A DNA stretch of 64,000 nucleotides from Nocardia niwae NBRC 108934 = DSM 45340 (GCF_001613465.1 NZ_BDCK01000002.1:248001-312000); one strand, 5' to 3'; numbered from the stretch's first letter, positions 1-9,752 are shown. Notes: a model not told the origin generated them from the sequence alone. Translations and numbers: made by a program.

Positions 1-51
1 TCCGACGCGGGCGCGAGCCGCTGAACCCGGCCGGGCGGCGCTCGCGGGCCG

Positions 52-456
52 TCACACCCGGGTCAGCGCGACCACCGGGATGACCCGGGCGGTCTGCATC
101 TCGTGTTCGGCGAAGAACGGGTAGGTGTTCTTCAACATCGCCCAGGTGCGGGTCCGGTCGTCACCGGTCAGCGGGGTTGCCGCCGCCGGATAGCTCTCCT
201 CGCCCACCTCGACGGTGACGTGCGGGTCCGCGCGCAGATTCAGGTACCAGTCGGGATGTTTCGGTGCACCGATGTTGGACGCGACGATCAACAGCCGGTC
301 ACCGTCGCGGTGGTACATCAGCGGGGTGGTGTACGGGGCGCCGGTTCTGCGGCCGGTCGTGGTCAGCAGGATCAGACGATCGCGTTGCATGCCGTCGATC
401 ACGCCGCCCGCGCGGAACTGAGCGATGGTTCGCCGGTTCACTTCCTTGACGTCCAC
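52..456 (-). CDS. DDN-family F420-dependent nitroreductase-like protein
   Basis: This 134-residue protein belongs to the deazaflavin (F420)-dependent nitroreductase family (DUF385/DDN), small split-barrel proteins common in Nocardia and Mycobacterium. The family signature GRRTGxPYxTPL is at residues 35-46, followed by an NxGAPKHPxWYxNLxAxP stretch at 61-78, the usual cofactor-binding face. The reading frame extends upstream to 543, but that extension is Arg-rich and non-conserved. A strong AGGGAGG site at about 463-470 sits a few bases ahead of the GTG at 456, which I take as the start; GTG at 462 is the alternative. The natural substrate of this branch is not known. It is last in a row of minus-strand genes. 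Confidence 0.85.
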   Translation of the reverse strand: MDVKEVNRRTIAQFRAGGVIDGMQRDRLILLTTTGRRTGAPYTTPLMYHRDGDRLLIVASNIGAPKHPDWYLNLRADPHVTVEVGEESYPAAATPLTGDDRTRTWAMLKNTYPFFAEHEMQTARVIPVVALTRV

Positions 457-551
457 GTTCACCTCCCTCGACCGTGGTGGACGAACCTCAGCTTTCCCCC
501 TGGTAGCGGCCCTGTCCGGGAAACGCCGGGATCGGCGTCCCACCAGCGCAT

Positions 552-1391
552 TCAGTCACGGTGGGCGAGCAGGTGCTGGATCAGCAGCCGGGTCAGCGCC
601 TCGGGCGCTTCCTCTGGCACCCAATGCGAGACGTCCTCGAGCATCTCGAACCGGTACGGGCCGGACACGTATTTCCGGGTGACCAGCGCCGCCGTGGGCC
701 CGACGGTCGCGTCCTCGGTGCCCCACACGTACAGGGTGGGTACGCGCGCCGGGCCGACCGGACCCGCGAGGTCCGAGGCGCGATACCAGTTCAGCGCCGC
801 GGTGAGCGCGCCCGGACGCGCCAGTCTGCGCACATACTCCTCGACGCGTCGCTCCGGGATCTTCCACTCGAAGATGCGGCGCAGGGCGGCGCAGTCGTCG
901 GCGAGCAAGGTTCGCTCCGCCGTCCTGGGCTGTCGCAGCGCGGTCAGGTGGTGCGAGCGCTGCGCTTGGTCCTCGTCCTCGGCCATCGCCTGCTGGAGCG
1001 CGGCCGGATGCGGATGCGACACCGCGGCGAACGTGCGGACCCGCTGCGGAAGTTCCGCCGCCACCGCCCATCCGACCAGCGCGCCGCAGTCGTGGCCGAT
1101 CAAGTCGAAGCGGTCCCAGCCCAGCGCGTCGGCCAGGGCGATCACATCGCCGACCAGCTCTTCGAGCCGGTACTCGGCCGCTCGCCCGGGCCGTACGCCC
1201 GGGGAATACCCGCGCTGGTCCGGCGCGACGACGTGGCAGCCGCCTCCGCCCAGCACACCGAGCTGGAACTCCCACTCGCGCGCTCCCTGCGGAAACCCGT
1301 GCAGTAACAGCACCTCCCGGTCGCCGGGAGCACCGGCGGCCAGCACGTCGAAGGTTCCCGCGGCGGTGCGAATCTCGAGTTCGTCGATCAC
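552..1391 (-). CDS. alpha/beta hydrolase, epoxide-hydrolase type
   Basis: This is a 279-residue alpha/beta-hydrolase fold enzyme. The oxyanion motif HGFPQ is at 31-35. The nucleophile elbow GHDCGA carries Asp101 rather than Ser, the hallmark of epoxide hydrolases and haloalkane dehalogenases. The acid is probably Asp227 (GTEDAT) and the catalytic histidine His256 (VSHWVPEE). An NWYR motif at 201-204 supplies the lid tyrosine that activates the epoxide ring, which favours epoxide hydrolase over dehalogenase. No signal peptide is visible, so it is probably cytosolic. It lies 33 bp downstream of the His-rich gene on the same strand, with no evident functional link. The substrate is unknown. Confidence 0.85.
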   Translation of the reverse strand: MIDELEIRTAAGTFDVLAAGAPGDREVLLLHGFPQGAREWEFQLGVLGGGGCHVVAPDQRGYSPGVRPGRAAEYRLEELVGDVIALADALGWDRFDLIGHDCGALVGWAVAAELPQRVRTFAAVSHPHPAALQQAMAEDEDQAQRSHHLTALRQPRTAERTLLADDCAALRRIFEWKIPERRVEEYVRRLARPGALTAALNWYRASDLAGPVGPARVPTLYVWGTEDATVGPTAALVTRKYVSGPYRFEMLEDVSHWVPEEAPEALTRLLIQHLLAHRD

Positions 1392-1424
1392 CCGGCCGAC
1401 TCTAGAACCCGGTACCGACGCGAC

Positions 1425-1721
1425 TCAGTGCTCGTCGAAGTGGCCGTCGTGAGGGGCGTGGCGGTGGCCGTCGTGCACGTAGTCGACATGATCCCCGTGC
1501 TGGACGGCCTCGTGGCCGCAGTTGGGGCCGTGCTGATGCGGATGGTCGCGGCACTCGGTGTGCTCGGACCGCTCGCATTCGTCGTAGTGACCTTCGTGCT
1601 CGCGATGCAGATGACCATCGTGGGCGTAATCGATGTGATCGCCGTGCTGGAACGCCGTGTGCCCACAGTCCGGGCCGTGAACATGGTCGTGGGCGGTGTG
1701 CTGCGCGTGTGCTGTAGTCAT
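1425..1721 (-). CDS. histidine-rich metal-binding protein with internal duplication
   Basis: This 98-residue protein is about one-quarter histidine and rich in Asp/Glu. It is built from two tandem copies of a roughly 37-residue unit, at about 12-48 and 61-97. Each copy contains HGPxCGH, then QHGDHxDYxHDGHxH, then a short acidic tail. The paired Cys-Gly-His and His clusters suggest zinc, nickel or copper binding, as metal buffer or chaperone; this is inferred from composition, since the family has no assigned activity. There is no signal peptide or membrane span. The start ATG at 1721 follows a GAGAGAGGGAA ribosome site. The ABC transporter genes lie upstream on the same strand, 98 bp away. 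Confidence 0.8.
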   Translation of the reverse strand: MTTAHAQHTAHDHVHGPDCGHTAFQHGDHIDYAHDGHLHREHEGHYDECERSEHTECRDHPHQHGPNCGHEAVQHGDHVDYVHDGHRHAPHDGHFDEH

Positions 1722-1779
1722 CGAAGTTCCCTCTCTCCTGGCGCGGATAGCTGGAATCGTGATGACAAATACATTAGCA

Positions 1780-1789
1780 GATGCGCATC
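1780..1789. promoter_or_regulatory. 10-bp palindrome upstream of the His-rich gene
   Basis: GATGCGCATC is a perfect palindrome 59 bp upstream of the His-rich start, in an AT-richer stretch (about 1755-1800) that stands out from its surroundings. It could be an operator for a metal-responsive repressor such as a Zur/Fur or ArsR-type protein. It does not closely match a consensus I can name, so only the symmetry is certain. Confidence 0.3.
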
Positions 1790-1819
1790 AATCGAGATTG
1801 CCTCGAGTGTGCTGGAGGG

Positions 1820-2545
1820 TTAGAGAACCTGGGCGAGGAATCTCTGCAAACGCGGCGTCTGCGCATCGTCGAACAAGGCGTCGGGCGTGCCGGTCTCGAC
1901 GACCTGCCCGCGGTCCATGAACACCACGCTGTCGGACACGGTGCGGGCGAAACCCATCTCGTGGGTCACCACGACCATCGACATACCGCCCGAGGCGAGG
2001 TCGGCCATCAGCGCGAGCACACCCTTCACCAGCTCGGGGTCCAGCGCCGAAGTGGCCTCGTCGAAGAACATGATCTCCGGCCGCATCGCCAGCGCCCGCG
2101 CGATGGCGACGCGCTGCTGCTGCCCGCCGGAGAGATTGGCGGGACGGGTATCCGCTTTGTCGGCCAGGCCGACGATCTCCAATTGCTCCACCGCCAGCGC
2201 CCGCGCCTCGTCCTTGGACAGACCGCGCAGTTTGCGCGGGCCCAGTGCGACGTTCTCCGCGACCGTCTTGTGCGGGAACAGGTTGAACTGCTGGAACACC
2301 ATGCCGATGCGCTGCCGCAACCGGTCCGGGTTCTCGGTGAGCACGGACTCGCCGTCCAGCAGCACGTCGCCCTGATCGGGCTCGTAGAGCCGGTTCAGCA
2401 CGCGCAGCAGGGTCGATTTACCCGACCCGGACGGCCCGATGACGGTGGCGGTCTTGCCCGCGTCCACGTGGATGTCGATCCCGCGCAGCACGTGGTTGTG
2501 CCCCAGCGTCAGGTGCAGTCCGGTACCGGTGAGGGAGGCACTCAT
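1820..2545 (-). CDS. polar amino-acid ABC transporter ATP-binding protein (GlnQ-like)
   Basis: This 241-residue ABC ATPase energises uptake of polar amino acids at the inner face of the membrane. Walker A GPSGSGKST is at 37-45, the Q-loop near 85, the signature LSGGQQQR at 138-145, and Walker B IMFFDE with the D-loop SALD at 158-169. Length and motifs match GlnQ/HisP-type subunits. The start at 2545 directly abuts the stop of the fused binding-protein/permease gene (2546), so the two genes are surely co-translated. The partner fusion makes this a two-gene complete importer. Confidence 0.93.
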   Translation of the reverse strand: MSASLTGTGLHLTLGHNHVLRGIDIHVDAGKTATVIGPSGSGKSTLLRVLNRLYEPDQGDVLLDGESVLTENPDRLRQRIGMVFQQFNLFPHKTVAENVALGPRKLRGLSKDEARALAVEQLEIVGLADKADTRPANLSGGQQQRVAIARALAMRPEIMFFDEATSALDPELVKGVLALMADLASGGMSMVVVTHEMGFARTVSDSVVFMDRGQVVETGTPDALFDDAQTPRLQRFLAQVL

Positions 2546-4342
2546 CTATCCGCGCCCTTCCGTGATCGTGGCCGCCTCCACCTGGTCGATCGGCCGGTCG
2601 GGTCGGCCGGTGCGCATCCGGCGGTCGATGTAGTTCACCAGGTGGGTGAGCGGGATGGTCAGGATCAGATAGACCAGCCCGGCGGCCACCAGCGGCGAGA
2701 GATTCCCGGTCTGCGCGTTGAGATCGCGGCCGACGGCGAACAGCTCGCGCTGGGTGGCGAGCAGGCCGAGGAAGTAGATCAGCGAGGAATCCTTGATGAG
2801 TGCGATGAACTGGTTCATCAGGGCAGGCAGCACCCTTCGCACGCCTTGCGGGATCACCACCAGCGTCATCGACTGGCGGTAACCGAAACCGATGGCGCGC
2901 GCCGCCTCCAGCTGCCCGGCCTCGACCGACTGGATGCCGGAGCGGAAGATCTCGCCGATGTAGGCCGAGGCGAGCAACGCCAGCGCCACCGCACCGAGCC
3001 AGTAGGGGTTGTTGCCGGTGAGGTTGCGCACCACCGGGCCGACACCCAGACCGATGAGCAGGATGATCACCACGGCGGGCAGGCCGCGGAAGATGTCGGT
3101 GTACACCCTCGCCGGCCAGCGCAACCAGCGTGTGCGCGATATCCCGGCGACCGCGAGGAACATGCCGAGGACGGTGCCCAGCGCACCCGAAACCACCGCG
3201 AGGATCAGCGTATTGGGCAGACCGGTCTTGAACAGGTCGGGAAAGGCCTTGCGGTACAGCGACCAATCGAAGAACGTGTCCTTCAACTGCTGCACGGTGG
3301 ATTTCGGCGCGTTCTGCGCGGTCTCGTCCTTCTGCTTGCCCGCGGCGAGCGCGGCGAAGTCCGGCAGCTGCGGCGCGGGGGCGGCTTTCGAGCCCGGCTT
3401 CCAGCCCGGCGGCAGCTGGCGGGGCACCCAGTCGGTGTAGAGCTCGGCGTAGGTGCCGTCCGCGATCACCGCGTCCAGGCCGCTGTTGAGCGCGTCGATC
3501 AACGGCTGGTTGTTCTTGGCTACCGCGTAGCCGACGAAGTTGTCCAGGCTGAAGGTGTTCTGCGACACCGTCGTTCCGTCGCCCGGCTCGATCGCGCCTT
3601 CGGCCTGGGCGGACGGGGCGACCCAGGCGTCCACCTGGCCGGACTTCAGGTTGGCGTAGGCGGTGTTGTAGTCCGGGAACTTCACCGGGTCCAGATGCAG
3701 CTGGTTCACCACGAACTCGTCCTGCACGGTGCCCTGCACCACCGCGATCCGGGTGCTCCGGTTCAGGTCGGCGAATCCCTTGACGGCGCTGCCGCTGGGC
3801 ACCACCAGGGAGAAATAGCCGAAGTCGTAGCCGTTGGTGAAGCCGACCAGCTGGCGGCGCGCGTCAGTGGTGGTGATGTTCGACGAACCCACGTCGAAGC
3901 GGCCGCCCGACACCTGGGCGAGCAGCCCGGCGAACTCGGTGCCGGAGAATTCCACCTGGAGGCCGAGCTTGGCGCCGATCGCCTTCAGCAGCTCGTTGTC
4001 GAAGCCGGTGAACGCGCCCTGCCGATCGACGCAGATGCTCGGTGGAGCGTCCGACAGCGTGCCCACGCTGAGCTTGCCGGGCGTGATCAAACCGAGCTTC
4101 GAGACGTCGATCGAGGTCAGCGGCACGGTGGCCGCGGTGGTGTAGCGGTCGCTGCCCGCGGCAGCCGAGGACGCCAGGTTGGTGGGCGCGGCGGAGGCGG
4201 CGGCCAGGCCGGGTGGTGCGCAGAGGTTGCGCTCGGTGGCCGCGTCGTCGGAGCCGGAACCGCACGCCGTCACGCTGAGACCGACGGCAAGCAATATCAC
4301 GGCGATCAACGCACGAGACCGCACAGCGGGCAGAACAGCCAT
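2546..4342 (-). CDS. fused solute-binding lipoprotein and permease of a polar amino-acid ABC importer
   Basis: This 598-residue protein joins two usually separate importer subunits. The N-terminus is a lipoprotein signal with lipobox VTAC (Cys27). Residues about 70-305 form a type 3 periplasmic binding fold, with motifs such as FTGFDNELLKAIGAKLG typical of GlnH/HisJ binders. A Pro/Ala-rich linker follows, then a GlnP/HisM-type permease from about 365 with several membrane spans and an EAA loop (EAARAIGFGYRQS) for docking the ATPase. Binding-protein/permease fusions are known in Actinobacteria and Firmicutes. The ATG at 4342 is preferred; TTG at 4351 is possible. The ligand, probably glutamine, glutamate or a related amino acid, cannot be read from the sequence. 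Confidence 0.9.
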   Translation of the reverse strand: MAVLPAVRSRALIAVILLAVGLSVTACGSGSDDAATERNLCAPPGLAAASAAPTNLASSAAAGSDRYTTAATVPLTSIDVSKLGLITPGKLSVGTLSDAPPSICVDRQGAFTGFDNELLKAIGAKLGLQVEFSGTEFAGLLAQVSGGRFDVGSSNITTTDARRQLVGFTNGYDFGYFSLVVPSGSAVKGFADLNRSTRIAVVQGTVQDEFVVNQLHLDPVKFPDYNTAYANLKSGQVDAWVAPSAQAEGAIEPGDGTTVSQNTFSLDNFVGYAVAKNNQPLIDALNSGLDAVIADGTYAELYTDWVPRQLPPGWKPGSKAAPAPQLPDFAALAAGKQKDETAQNAPKSTVQQLKDTFFDWSLYRKAFPDLFKTGLPNTLILAVVSGALGTVLGMFLAVAGISRTRWLRWPARVYTDIFRGLPAVVIILLIGLGVGPVVRNLTGNNPYWLGAVALALLASAYIGEIFRSGIQSVEAGQLEAARAIGFGYRQSMTLVVIPQGVRRVLPALMNQFIALIKDSSLIYFLGLLATQRELFAVGRDLNAQTGNLSPLVAAGLVYLILTIPLTHLVNYIDRRMRTGRPDRPIDQVEAATITEGRG

Positions 4343-4491
4343 GACGGACAACCCTAGCCGCGAAAATCTGCTATTCCACAGCTACCCCGAGGTCGCCGGC
4401 CCCGGAAGCCGAGCTCGCCCGGCGGTCGAGCTTTCCGATCACCTTGATCCGAAGTCCACCCCGCGCCGCGACAGCGCGCAGGCAATCCGGC

Positions 4492-5286
4492 TCAGGCCAG
4501 TCCGCTGACCGGTTCCGGGTTGACCTCGTCGCGCCACCGCACGGCCTTCGCGACCTCGCTCAGGTCGTAGTCCGGCCCGCTGGCCCCGATCGTGAAGGTG
4601 GTCACGCCCGCCTCGACGAATGCGGGCGCCTTCTCCAGCCCCGGCCACTGCACTGAGCGCTCGATGCGCGCCTGGTCGGCGCCGACGGCGGCGCAGTGCT
4701 CGGCCAGTACCTTGTTCTTGTGCGCGAGCACGTCCAGGTCGGCGAAGGTGTGCCACATGTCGGCGTACTGCGCGACCAGCCGCAATGTCTTCTTCTCGCC
4801 ACCGCCGCCGATGAGAATCGGCAGGTCGCGGGTGGGGCGCGGATTGAGTTTCGGCAGCCGGGCGCTGATCCGGGCGAGCGTCTCCTTCAGCAATTCCAGC
4901 CTGCTGCCCGCTGTGCCGAATTCGTAGCCGTATTCGTCGTAGTCCTTCTCGAACCAGCCCGCGCCGATGCCGAGGATGAGCCGCCCACCGCTGATGTGGT
5001 CGACGGTGCGCGCCATGTCGGCCAGTAGATCCGGATTGCGGTAGCCGCCGCCGGTGACCAGCGCGCCGATCTCCACCCGCTCGGTCTGCTCGGCGAACGC
5101 GCCCAGCATCGTCCAGCACTCGAAGTGCGCGCCGTCGGGATCGCCGGTGAGGGGGTAGAAGTGGTCCCAGTTGAAGACGATGTCGACACCGGCGTCCTCG
5201 CAGCGCAACACCGCGTCGCGGATGAGCCGGTAGTCCGGCGCGTGCTGCGGCTGTAGCTGAACTCCGATACGCACTGGACGACTCAT
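4492..5286 (-). CDS. LLM-class F420-dependent oxidoreductase
   Basis: This 264-residue protein of the luciferase-like monooxygenase superfamily is probably cytosolic and F420-dependent in this taxon. Typical blocks are visible: VFNWDHFYPL near 37-46, the RxxxGxGAGW-type segment GRLILGIGAGWFEKDYDEYG near 98-117, and DLPILIGGGGEKKTLRL near 148-164. Such enzymes transfer hydride from F420H2 to varied substrates; the substrate here is unknown. ATG at 5286 lies seven bases after GAGGAGA, a better start than the GTG at 5292. It is divergent from the PucR-type regulator at 5423, with about 135 bp between starts. Confidence 0.85.
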   Translation of the reverse strand: MSRPVRIGVQLQPQHAPDYRLIRDAVLRCEDAGVDIVFNWDHFYPLTGDPDGAHFECWTMLGAFAEQTERVEIGALVTGGGYRNPDLLADMARTVDHISGGRLILGIGAGWFEKDYDEYGYEFGTAGSRLELLKETLARISARLPKLNPRPTRDLPILIGGGGEKKTLRLVAQYADMWHTFADLDVLAHKNKVLAEHCAAVGADQARIERSVQWPGLEKAPAFVEAGVTTFTIGASGPDYDLSEVAKAVRWRDEVNPEPVSGLA

Positions 5287-5422
5287 GGGCACTCTCCTCG
5301 TCGCTCGGCCCGCCCCGCCCCGAGGCTACCGGCGCGGTGGGGTTCCCGCAGGCAGCCGCACCGCGCTTCCGGCGCGGGCTAGGTTGAGGACGCGATACGA
5401 GCCGGTGGAGGGAGGTGGCGGC

Positions 5423-6673
5423 GTGACCGATGGCGAGAACGAGGTGGTTCGCGCGGTCGTGTCGACGATGCTGCGCGATCGCGACCAGTTGATCGCCGAA
5501 CTGTCGGCGGTGATGCGCGCGCAAGTCGTGACGCTCGACCTGGACGCCCGGCTGCGGGGGTTGTTCGAAGCGGGCACCACCGACAACCTGATGTCCGTCC
5601 TCGACTTCGTCCAGCACGACGCCGCCGAGGACGCCGTGCACGCCCCCGAACGGGCCTTGGTGTACGCGCGCACCCTCGCACAGCGCGACGTCCCGCTGTC
5701 GGCGCTGATCCGCGCCTATCGGGTGGGGCACGCCGGGTTTCTCGACATCGCGATGCGCTACGCCGTGGAACTGGGCGGTCGCGACAGCTCGGCGGCCATC
5801 ATCCGGATCGTCAACCGCACCGCCGTGTACATCGACCGGGTCTGCGAGCACGTCGGCGTCGCCTACGAGCAGGAACGCGACCGGTGGGTGGGCAGCCGCG
5901 GCGCCTTGCGGCAGGAATGGGTGGCGCGGGTGCTCGACGGCTCAGCCGACGACATCGGGCAGGCCGAGCAAGTACTGCGCTATCCGCTGTCCGGCCGCCA
6001 CGTCGCGGTGAACGCCTGGACCGAACCGCAGCTCTCCGCGCGGGCCGCGGTGGACGTGCTCCACGCCGTTCGCGCCGCGCTGGTTCCGCTGTTCGGCAAC
6101 CCGCGCCGGGCGCTGCTGGTACCGACCGACGAGCGGGAGGTCCGGCTGTGGTTCTCCCTCGCCAAGGAGACGACGATCGATGCCGGCGCCATCGAGCGCA
6201 CGCTGTCGGCCATGTCGCTGCCGGTGCGGGTGGCGGTCGGCGGCTGCGGCGGAGGAGTCGAGGGATTCCGCCGGAGCCTGCGCCAGGCCGATCGCGTACG
6301 CGAACTCGTGCTGCTCGCCGGTCCGGACGCACCGCGCGCGGTAGCGCACGACCAGGTGGCGGCCATCGCGCTGCTGGGCGGAGACATCGCGGAACTGCGC
6401 CACTACGTGGCCGACTGCCTGGGTGAACTCGCCGCCGACAACCCGCGCAATCTCTGGCTGCGCGAAACCCTGCGCGTCTTCTTGGCCAACAACCGCAGTT
6501 ACGCCGCGGCCGCGCAGGAACTGGCCGTGCACCGCAACACCGTCCAGTACCGGGTGCGGCAGGCGCTCGAACTGATCGGCGAGGTCTTCGACGATCCGGA
6601 CCGCACGCTGCACCTGCACCTGGCCTTGCAGGCCGCGCGCTGGCTCGGACCGGCGGTGCTGCGTCCGGCCTGA
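5423..6673 (+). CDS. PucR-family transcriptional regulator (CdaR/HTH_30 C-terminus)
   Basis: This 416-residue regulator has an N-terminal helical sensor (about 1-150), a degenerate GGDEF-like middle domain, and a C-terminal helix-turn-helix near 365-400 (NNRSYAAAAQELAVHRNTVQYRVRQ), the characteristic PucR/CdaR DNA-binding motif. The frame is open upstream to 5285, but GGAGGGAGGTGG just before the GTG at 5423 fixes the start. Members usually activate nearby catabolic genes. Candidate targets are the divergent LLM gene and the downstream phosphotriesterase-like gene, which starts 136 bp after its stop. Confidence 0.88.
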   Translation: MTDGENEVVRAVVSTMLRDRDQLIAELSAVMRAQVVTLDLDARLRGLFEAGTTDNLMSVLDFVQHDAAEDAVHAPERALVYARTLAQRDVPLSALIRAYRVGHAGFLDIAMRYAVELGGRDSSAAIIRIVNRTAVYIDRVCEHVGVAYEQERDRWVGSRGALRQEWVARVLDGSADDIGQAEQVLRYPLSGRHVAVNAWTEPQLSARAAVDVLHAVRAALVPLFGNPRRALLVPTDEREVRLWFSLAKETTIDAGAIERTLSAMSLPVRVAVGGCGGGVEGFRRSLRQADRVRELVLLAGPDAPRAVAHDQVAAIALLGGDIAELRHYVADCLGELAADNPRNLWLRETLRVFLANNRSYAAAAQELAVHRNTVQYRVRQALELIGEVFDDPDRTLHLHLALQAARWLGPAVLRPA

Positions 6674-6692
6674 GCCGCGACGCACCTGATCT

Positions 6693-6713
6693 TTTCGTGC
6701 GCTCCGCACGAAA
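6693..6713. terminator. 9-bp inverted repeat between the pucR-like and phosphotriesterase-like genes
   Basis: TTTCGTGCG and CGCACGAAA flank a 3-nt spacer, a perfect dyad 20 bp after the regulator's stop codon. It could act as a hairpin terminator for the regulator or as a DNA operator for the downstream gene. There is no T-run after it, and a related GTACGAA half follows at 6717, which slightly favours an operator. Confidence 0.45.
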
Positions 6714-6809
6714 GTTGTACGAAGTTTCAGTGCCCGCGAATATGGTCCACCTCACATTCCGGTTCGTAGCATTTCCGCGAATGCGCAGCTCAGATGAGGA
6801 GAAATCGCT

Positions 6810-7796
6810 GTGGCAAGGCTGGAAACGATGCGCGGGCCGATCGACACCGCTGATCTCGGAGTGACATTGATGCACGAGCACGTCTTCGTGCTCACCGGAG
6901 ACATCCAGCAGAACTATCCCGCCGAATGGGGTTCGGAGGACGATCGCATCGCCGACGCCGTGCGGCGACTGCGCGTCGCCTACGACGCCGGTGTGCGCAC
7001 GATCGTCGACCCGACGGTGGTCGGGCTGGGCCGCTACATCCCGCGGATCCAGCGCATCGTCGAGCAGGTGCCGCTGAACCTGGTGGTGGCCACCGGTGTC
7101 TACACCTACGGCGACGTCCCGTTCTTCTTCCACTACCGCGGGCCCGCGTTGAACGAGATCGTCGGCGCGCAGGTCCCCGACCCGATGGTCGATATGTTCG
7201 TCGGCGACATCCGCGACGGCATCGCGGGCACCGGGGTGAAGGCGGGCATGCTCAAGTGCGCGATCGACCGGCAAGGACTCACCGCGGGTGTGGAACGGGT
7301 GATGCGCGCGGTCGCCAAGGCCCATCTCGAGACCGGCGTCCCGATCACGGTGCACACCCATCCGGAGTCGCGCGCCGGGCTCGACGTCAAACGCGTGCTG
7401 TGCGACGAGGAAGGCGTCGATCCGGGCCGCATCGTGCTCGGGCACAGCGGCGACACCACCGACTGCGATCACCTGGCCGAACTGGCCGACGCCGGCTTCG
7501 TGCTCGGCATGGACCGCTTCGGCATCAACCTGGACACCACATTCGAAGCGCGCGCCGACACACTGATCGAGATGGTGCGCCGCGGCTACACCGACCGGAT
7601 GGTGCTCTCCCAGGACGCGAGCTGCTACATCGACTGGATCGAGCCCGCCGCCATGGCCGCCCTGCCGCAGTGGCACTACACCCACTTGTTCGAGGACGTG
7701 TTCCCCTACGTACTCGACCGCGGCGTCACGCAGGAGCAGATCGACACCATGCTGGTCCGCGTCCCGCGCGCGTACTTCGAGGCGCGCCCCCGCTGA
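6810..7796 (+). CDS. phosphotriesterase-like lactonase (PLL family, amidohydrolase)
   Basis: This 328-residue binuclear-metal TIM-barrel enzyme is close in layout to SsoPox and mycobacterial PPH-type lactonases. Metal ligands are visible: His22 and His24 (MHEHVF), the likely carbamylated Lys149 (MLKCAID), His182 (VHTHPES), His212 (LGHSGD) and Asp269 (LSQDAS). PLL enzymes hydrolyse N-acyl-homoserine or other lactones and, promiscuously, phosphotriesters. No export signal is present. The GTG start at 6810 follows GAGGAG at suitable distance. It sits directly downstream of a PucR-type regulator that may control it. Confidence 0.9.
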   Translation: MARLETMRGPIDTADLGVTLMHEHVFVLTGDIQQNYPAEWGSEDDRIADAVRRLRVAYDAGVRTIVDPTVVGLGRYIPRIQRIVEQVPLNLVVATGVYTYGDVPFFFHYRGPALNEIVGAQVPDPMVDMFVGDIRDGIAGTGVKAGMLKCAIDRQGLTAGVERVMRAVAKAHLETGVPITVHTHPESRAGLDVKRVLCDEEGVDPGRIVLGHSGDTTDCDHLAELADAGFVLGMDRFGINLDTTFEARADTLIEMVRRGYTDRMVLSQDASCYIDWIEPAAMAALPQWHYTHLFEDVFPYVLDRGVTQEQIDTMLVRVPRAYFEARPR

Positions 7797-7887
7797 CGTG
7801 GCTCCTCGCCGACCGGCCCGATAGTATCGCCGCACCCTTACTCGGATCGTCCGGCACGTTCCTGCCGGGATGGGATGTGAATTCGTC

Positions 7888-8970
<1,083 letters not shown>

Positions 8971-8982
8971 GCGCGCCGCCGA

Positions 8983-9020
8983 GCGGTCCGCTCATCGCCT
9001 CCTGCCGACGAGCGGACCGC
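8983..9020. terminator. terminator-like inverted repeat after the sugar ATPase gene
   Basis: GCGGTCCGCTC (8983-8993) and GAGCGGACCGC (9010-9020) are perfectly complementary 11-bp arms around a 16-nt loop, 13 bp past the stop. It lies between convergent genes and may serve both strands. There is no T-tract, as is common for GC-rich actinobacterial terminators. Confidence 0.6.
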
Positions 9021-9122
9021 ACGACTTCGGGTCTCGGCTCGATTCACCATCGGGCCGGTCATCGTGGCATCGCCTGTCCGTCGCGTCGTCGCCGGTGAGC
9101 GGATCGGTGCCGCGAGCGGGCA

Positions 9123-9653
9123 TCAGTCCGGCGCGTCCGATCGACGGCGCGCGCGCCGCTGCCGCGCGTAGTCCTCGTTGAGCCGCACGCCCAGTTCCTC
9201 CAGCTCGATCTCGCGACCGGACTCGCTGCGCACCTGCACCCGCACCGGAGCGCCGGTCGCCTCCTCGACCAGCAGCAGCGGAGCCGCCCCCGGTTGCAGG
9301 TAGGCGTCGCCCCACTGCATGAGCGCCAGCACGGCGGGCAGCAGATCGCGGCCCATCCGAGTGAGCACGTATTCGTGCCTGGTGCGCTTGCCTTCCTCCT
9401 GGTAGGGGCGTTTCGCCAGCAGGCCCGCCTCGGTCAGTTTGCGCAACTGGGCCGCGGCCGCCGCGTCGGTGATGCCGACGCGGCTGGCGAACCCGTCGAA
9501 CCGCCGGGTGCCGTAGTACGCCTCGCGCAGGATGAGCACCGCCGAGCGCGTGCCGATGATGTCCATCGCCTTCGCGATCGAGCATTCGTCGGCTTTCCAG
9601 GCGCTGAGATCGGCCAACGGTCCTTCCATCACTGCTGCCATGACCGACATCAT
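9123..9653 (-). CDS. HxlR-family winged-helix transcriptional regulator
   Basis: This 176-residue protein has the HxlR layout: a conserved Cys24 near the N-terminus (KADECSIAKAMDIIGTRSAV), a winged helix with recognition segment GITDAAAAAQLRKLTEAGLL near 59-78, and a beta wing (GKRTRHEYVLTRMGRDLLP). HxlR proteins respond to electrophiles or oxidants through the Cys, or to metabolites. It is divergent from the thiolase gene with 99 bp between starts, so the thiolase is its most likely target. Several in-frame ATG codons crowd the N-terminus, so the exact start is uncertain by up to nine residues. Confidence 0.88.
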   Translation of the reverse strand: MMSVMAAVMEGPLADLSAWKADECSIAKAMDIIGTRSAVLILREAYYGTRRFDGFASRVGITDAAAAAQLRKLTEAGLLAKRPYQEEGKRTRHEYVLTRMGRDLLPAVLALMQWGDAYLQPGAAPLLLVEEATGAPVRVQVRSESGREIELEELGVRLNEDYARQRRARRRSDAPD

Positions 9654-9752
9654 ACCGAGGCTGACTTGCCTTTACTATTGCCAGGCGTAATCTGACTATG
9701 TGTTGATAGAGCCAGGCATGGTGGCCGGGCTCTCGGTCCGGAAGGAAGCACC

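Noticed and set aside
1..51. Possible 3' end of a plus-strand gene with TGA at 22-24
   Set aside because: Only seven codons are visible, too few to support a call.
1781..4357. 858-codon open frame on the plus strand antisense to the ABC transporter
   Set aside because: It mirrors real minus-strand genes, is His/Gln/Arg/Gly-rich and has no recognisable motif; it is a high-GC shadow frame.
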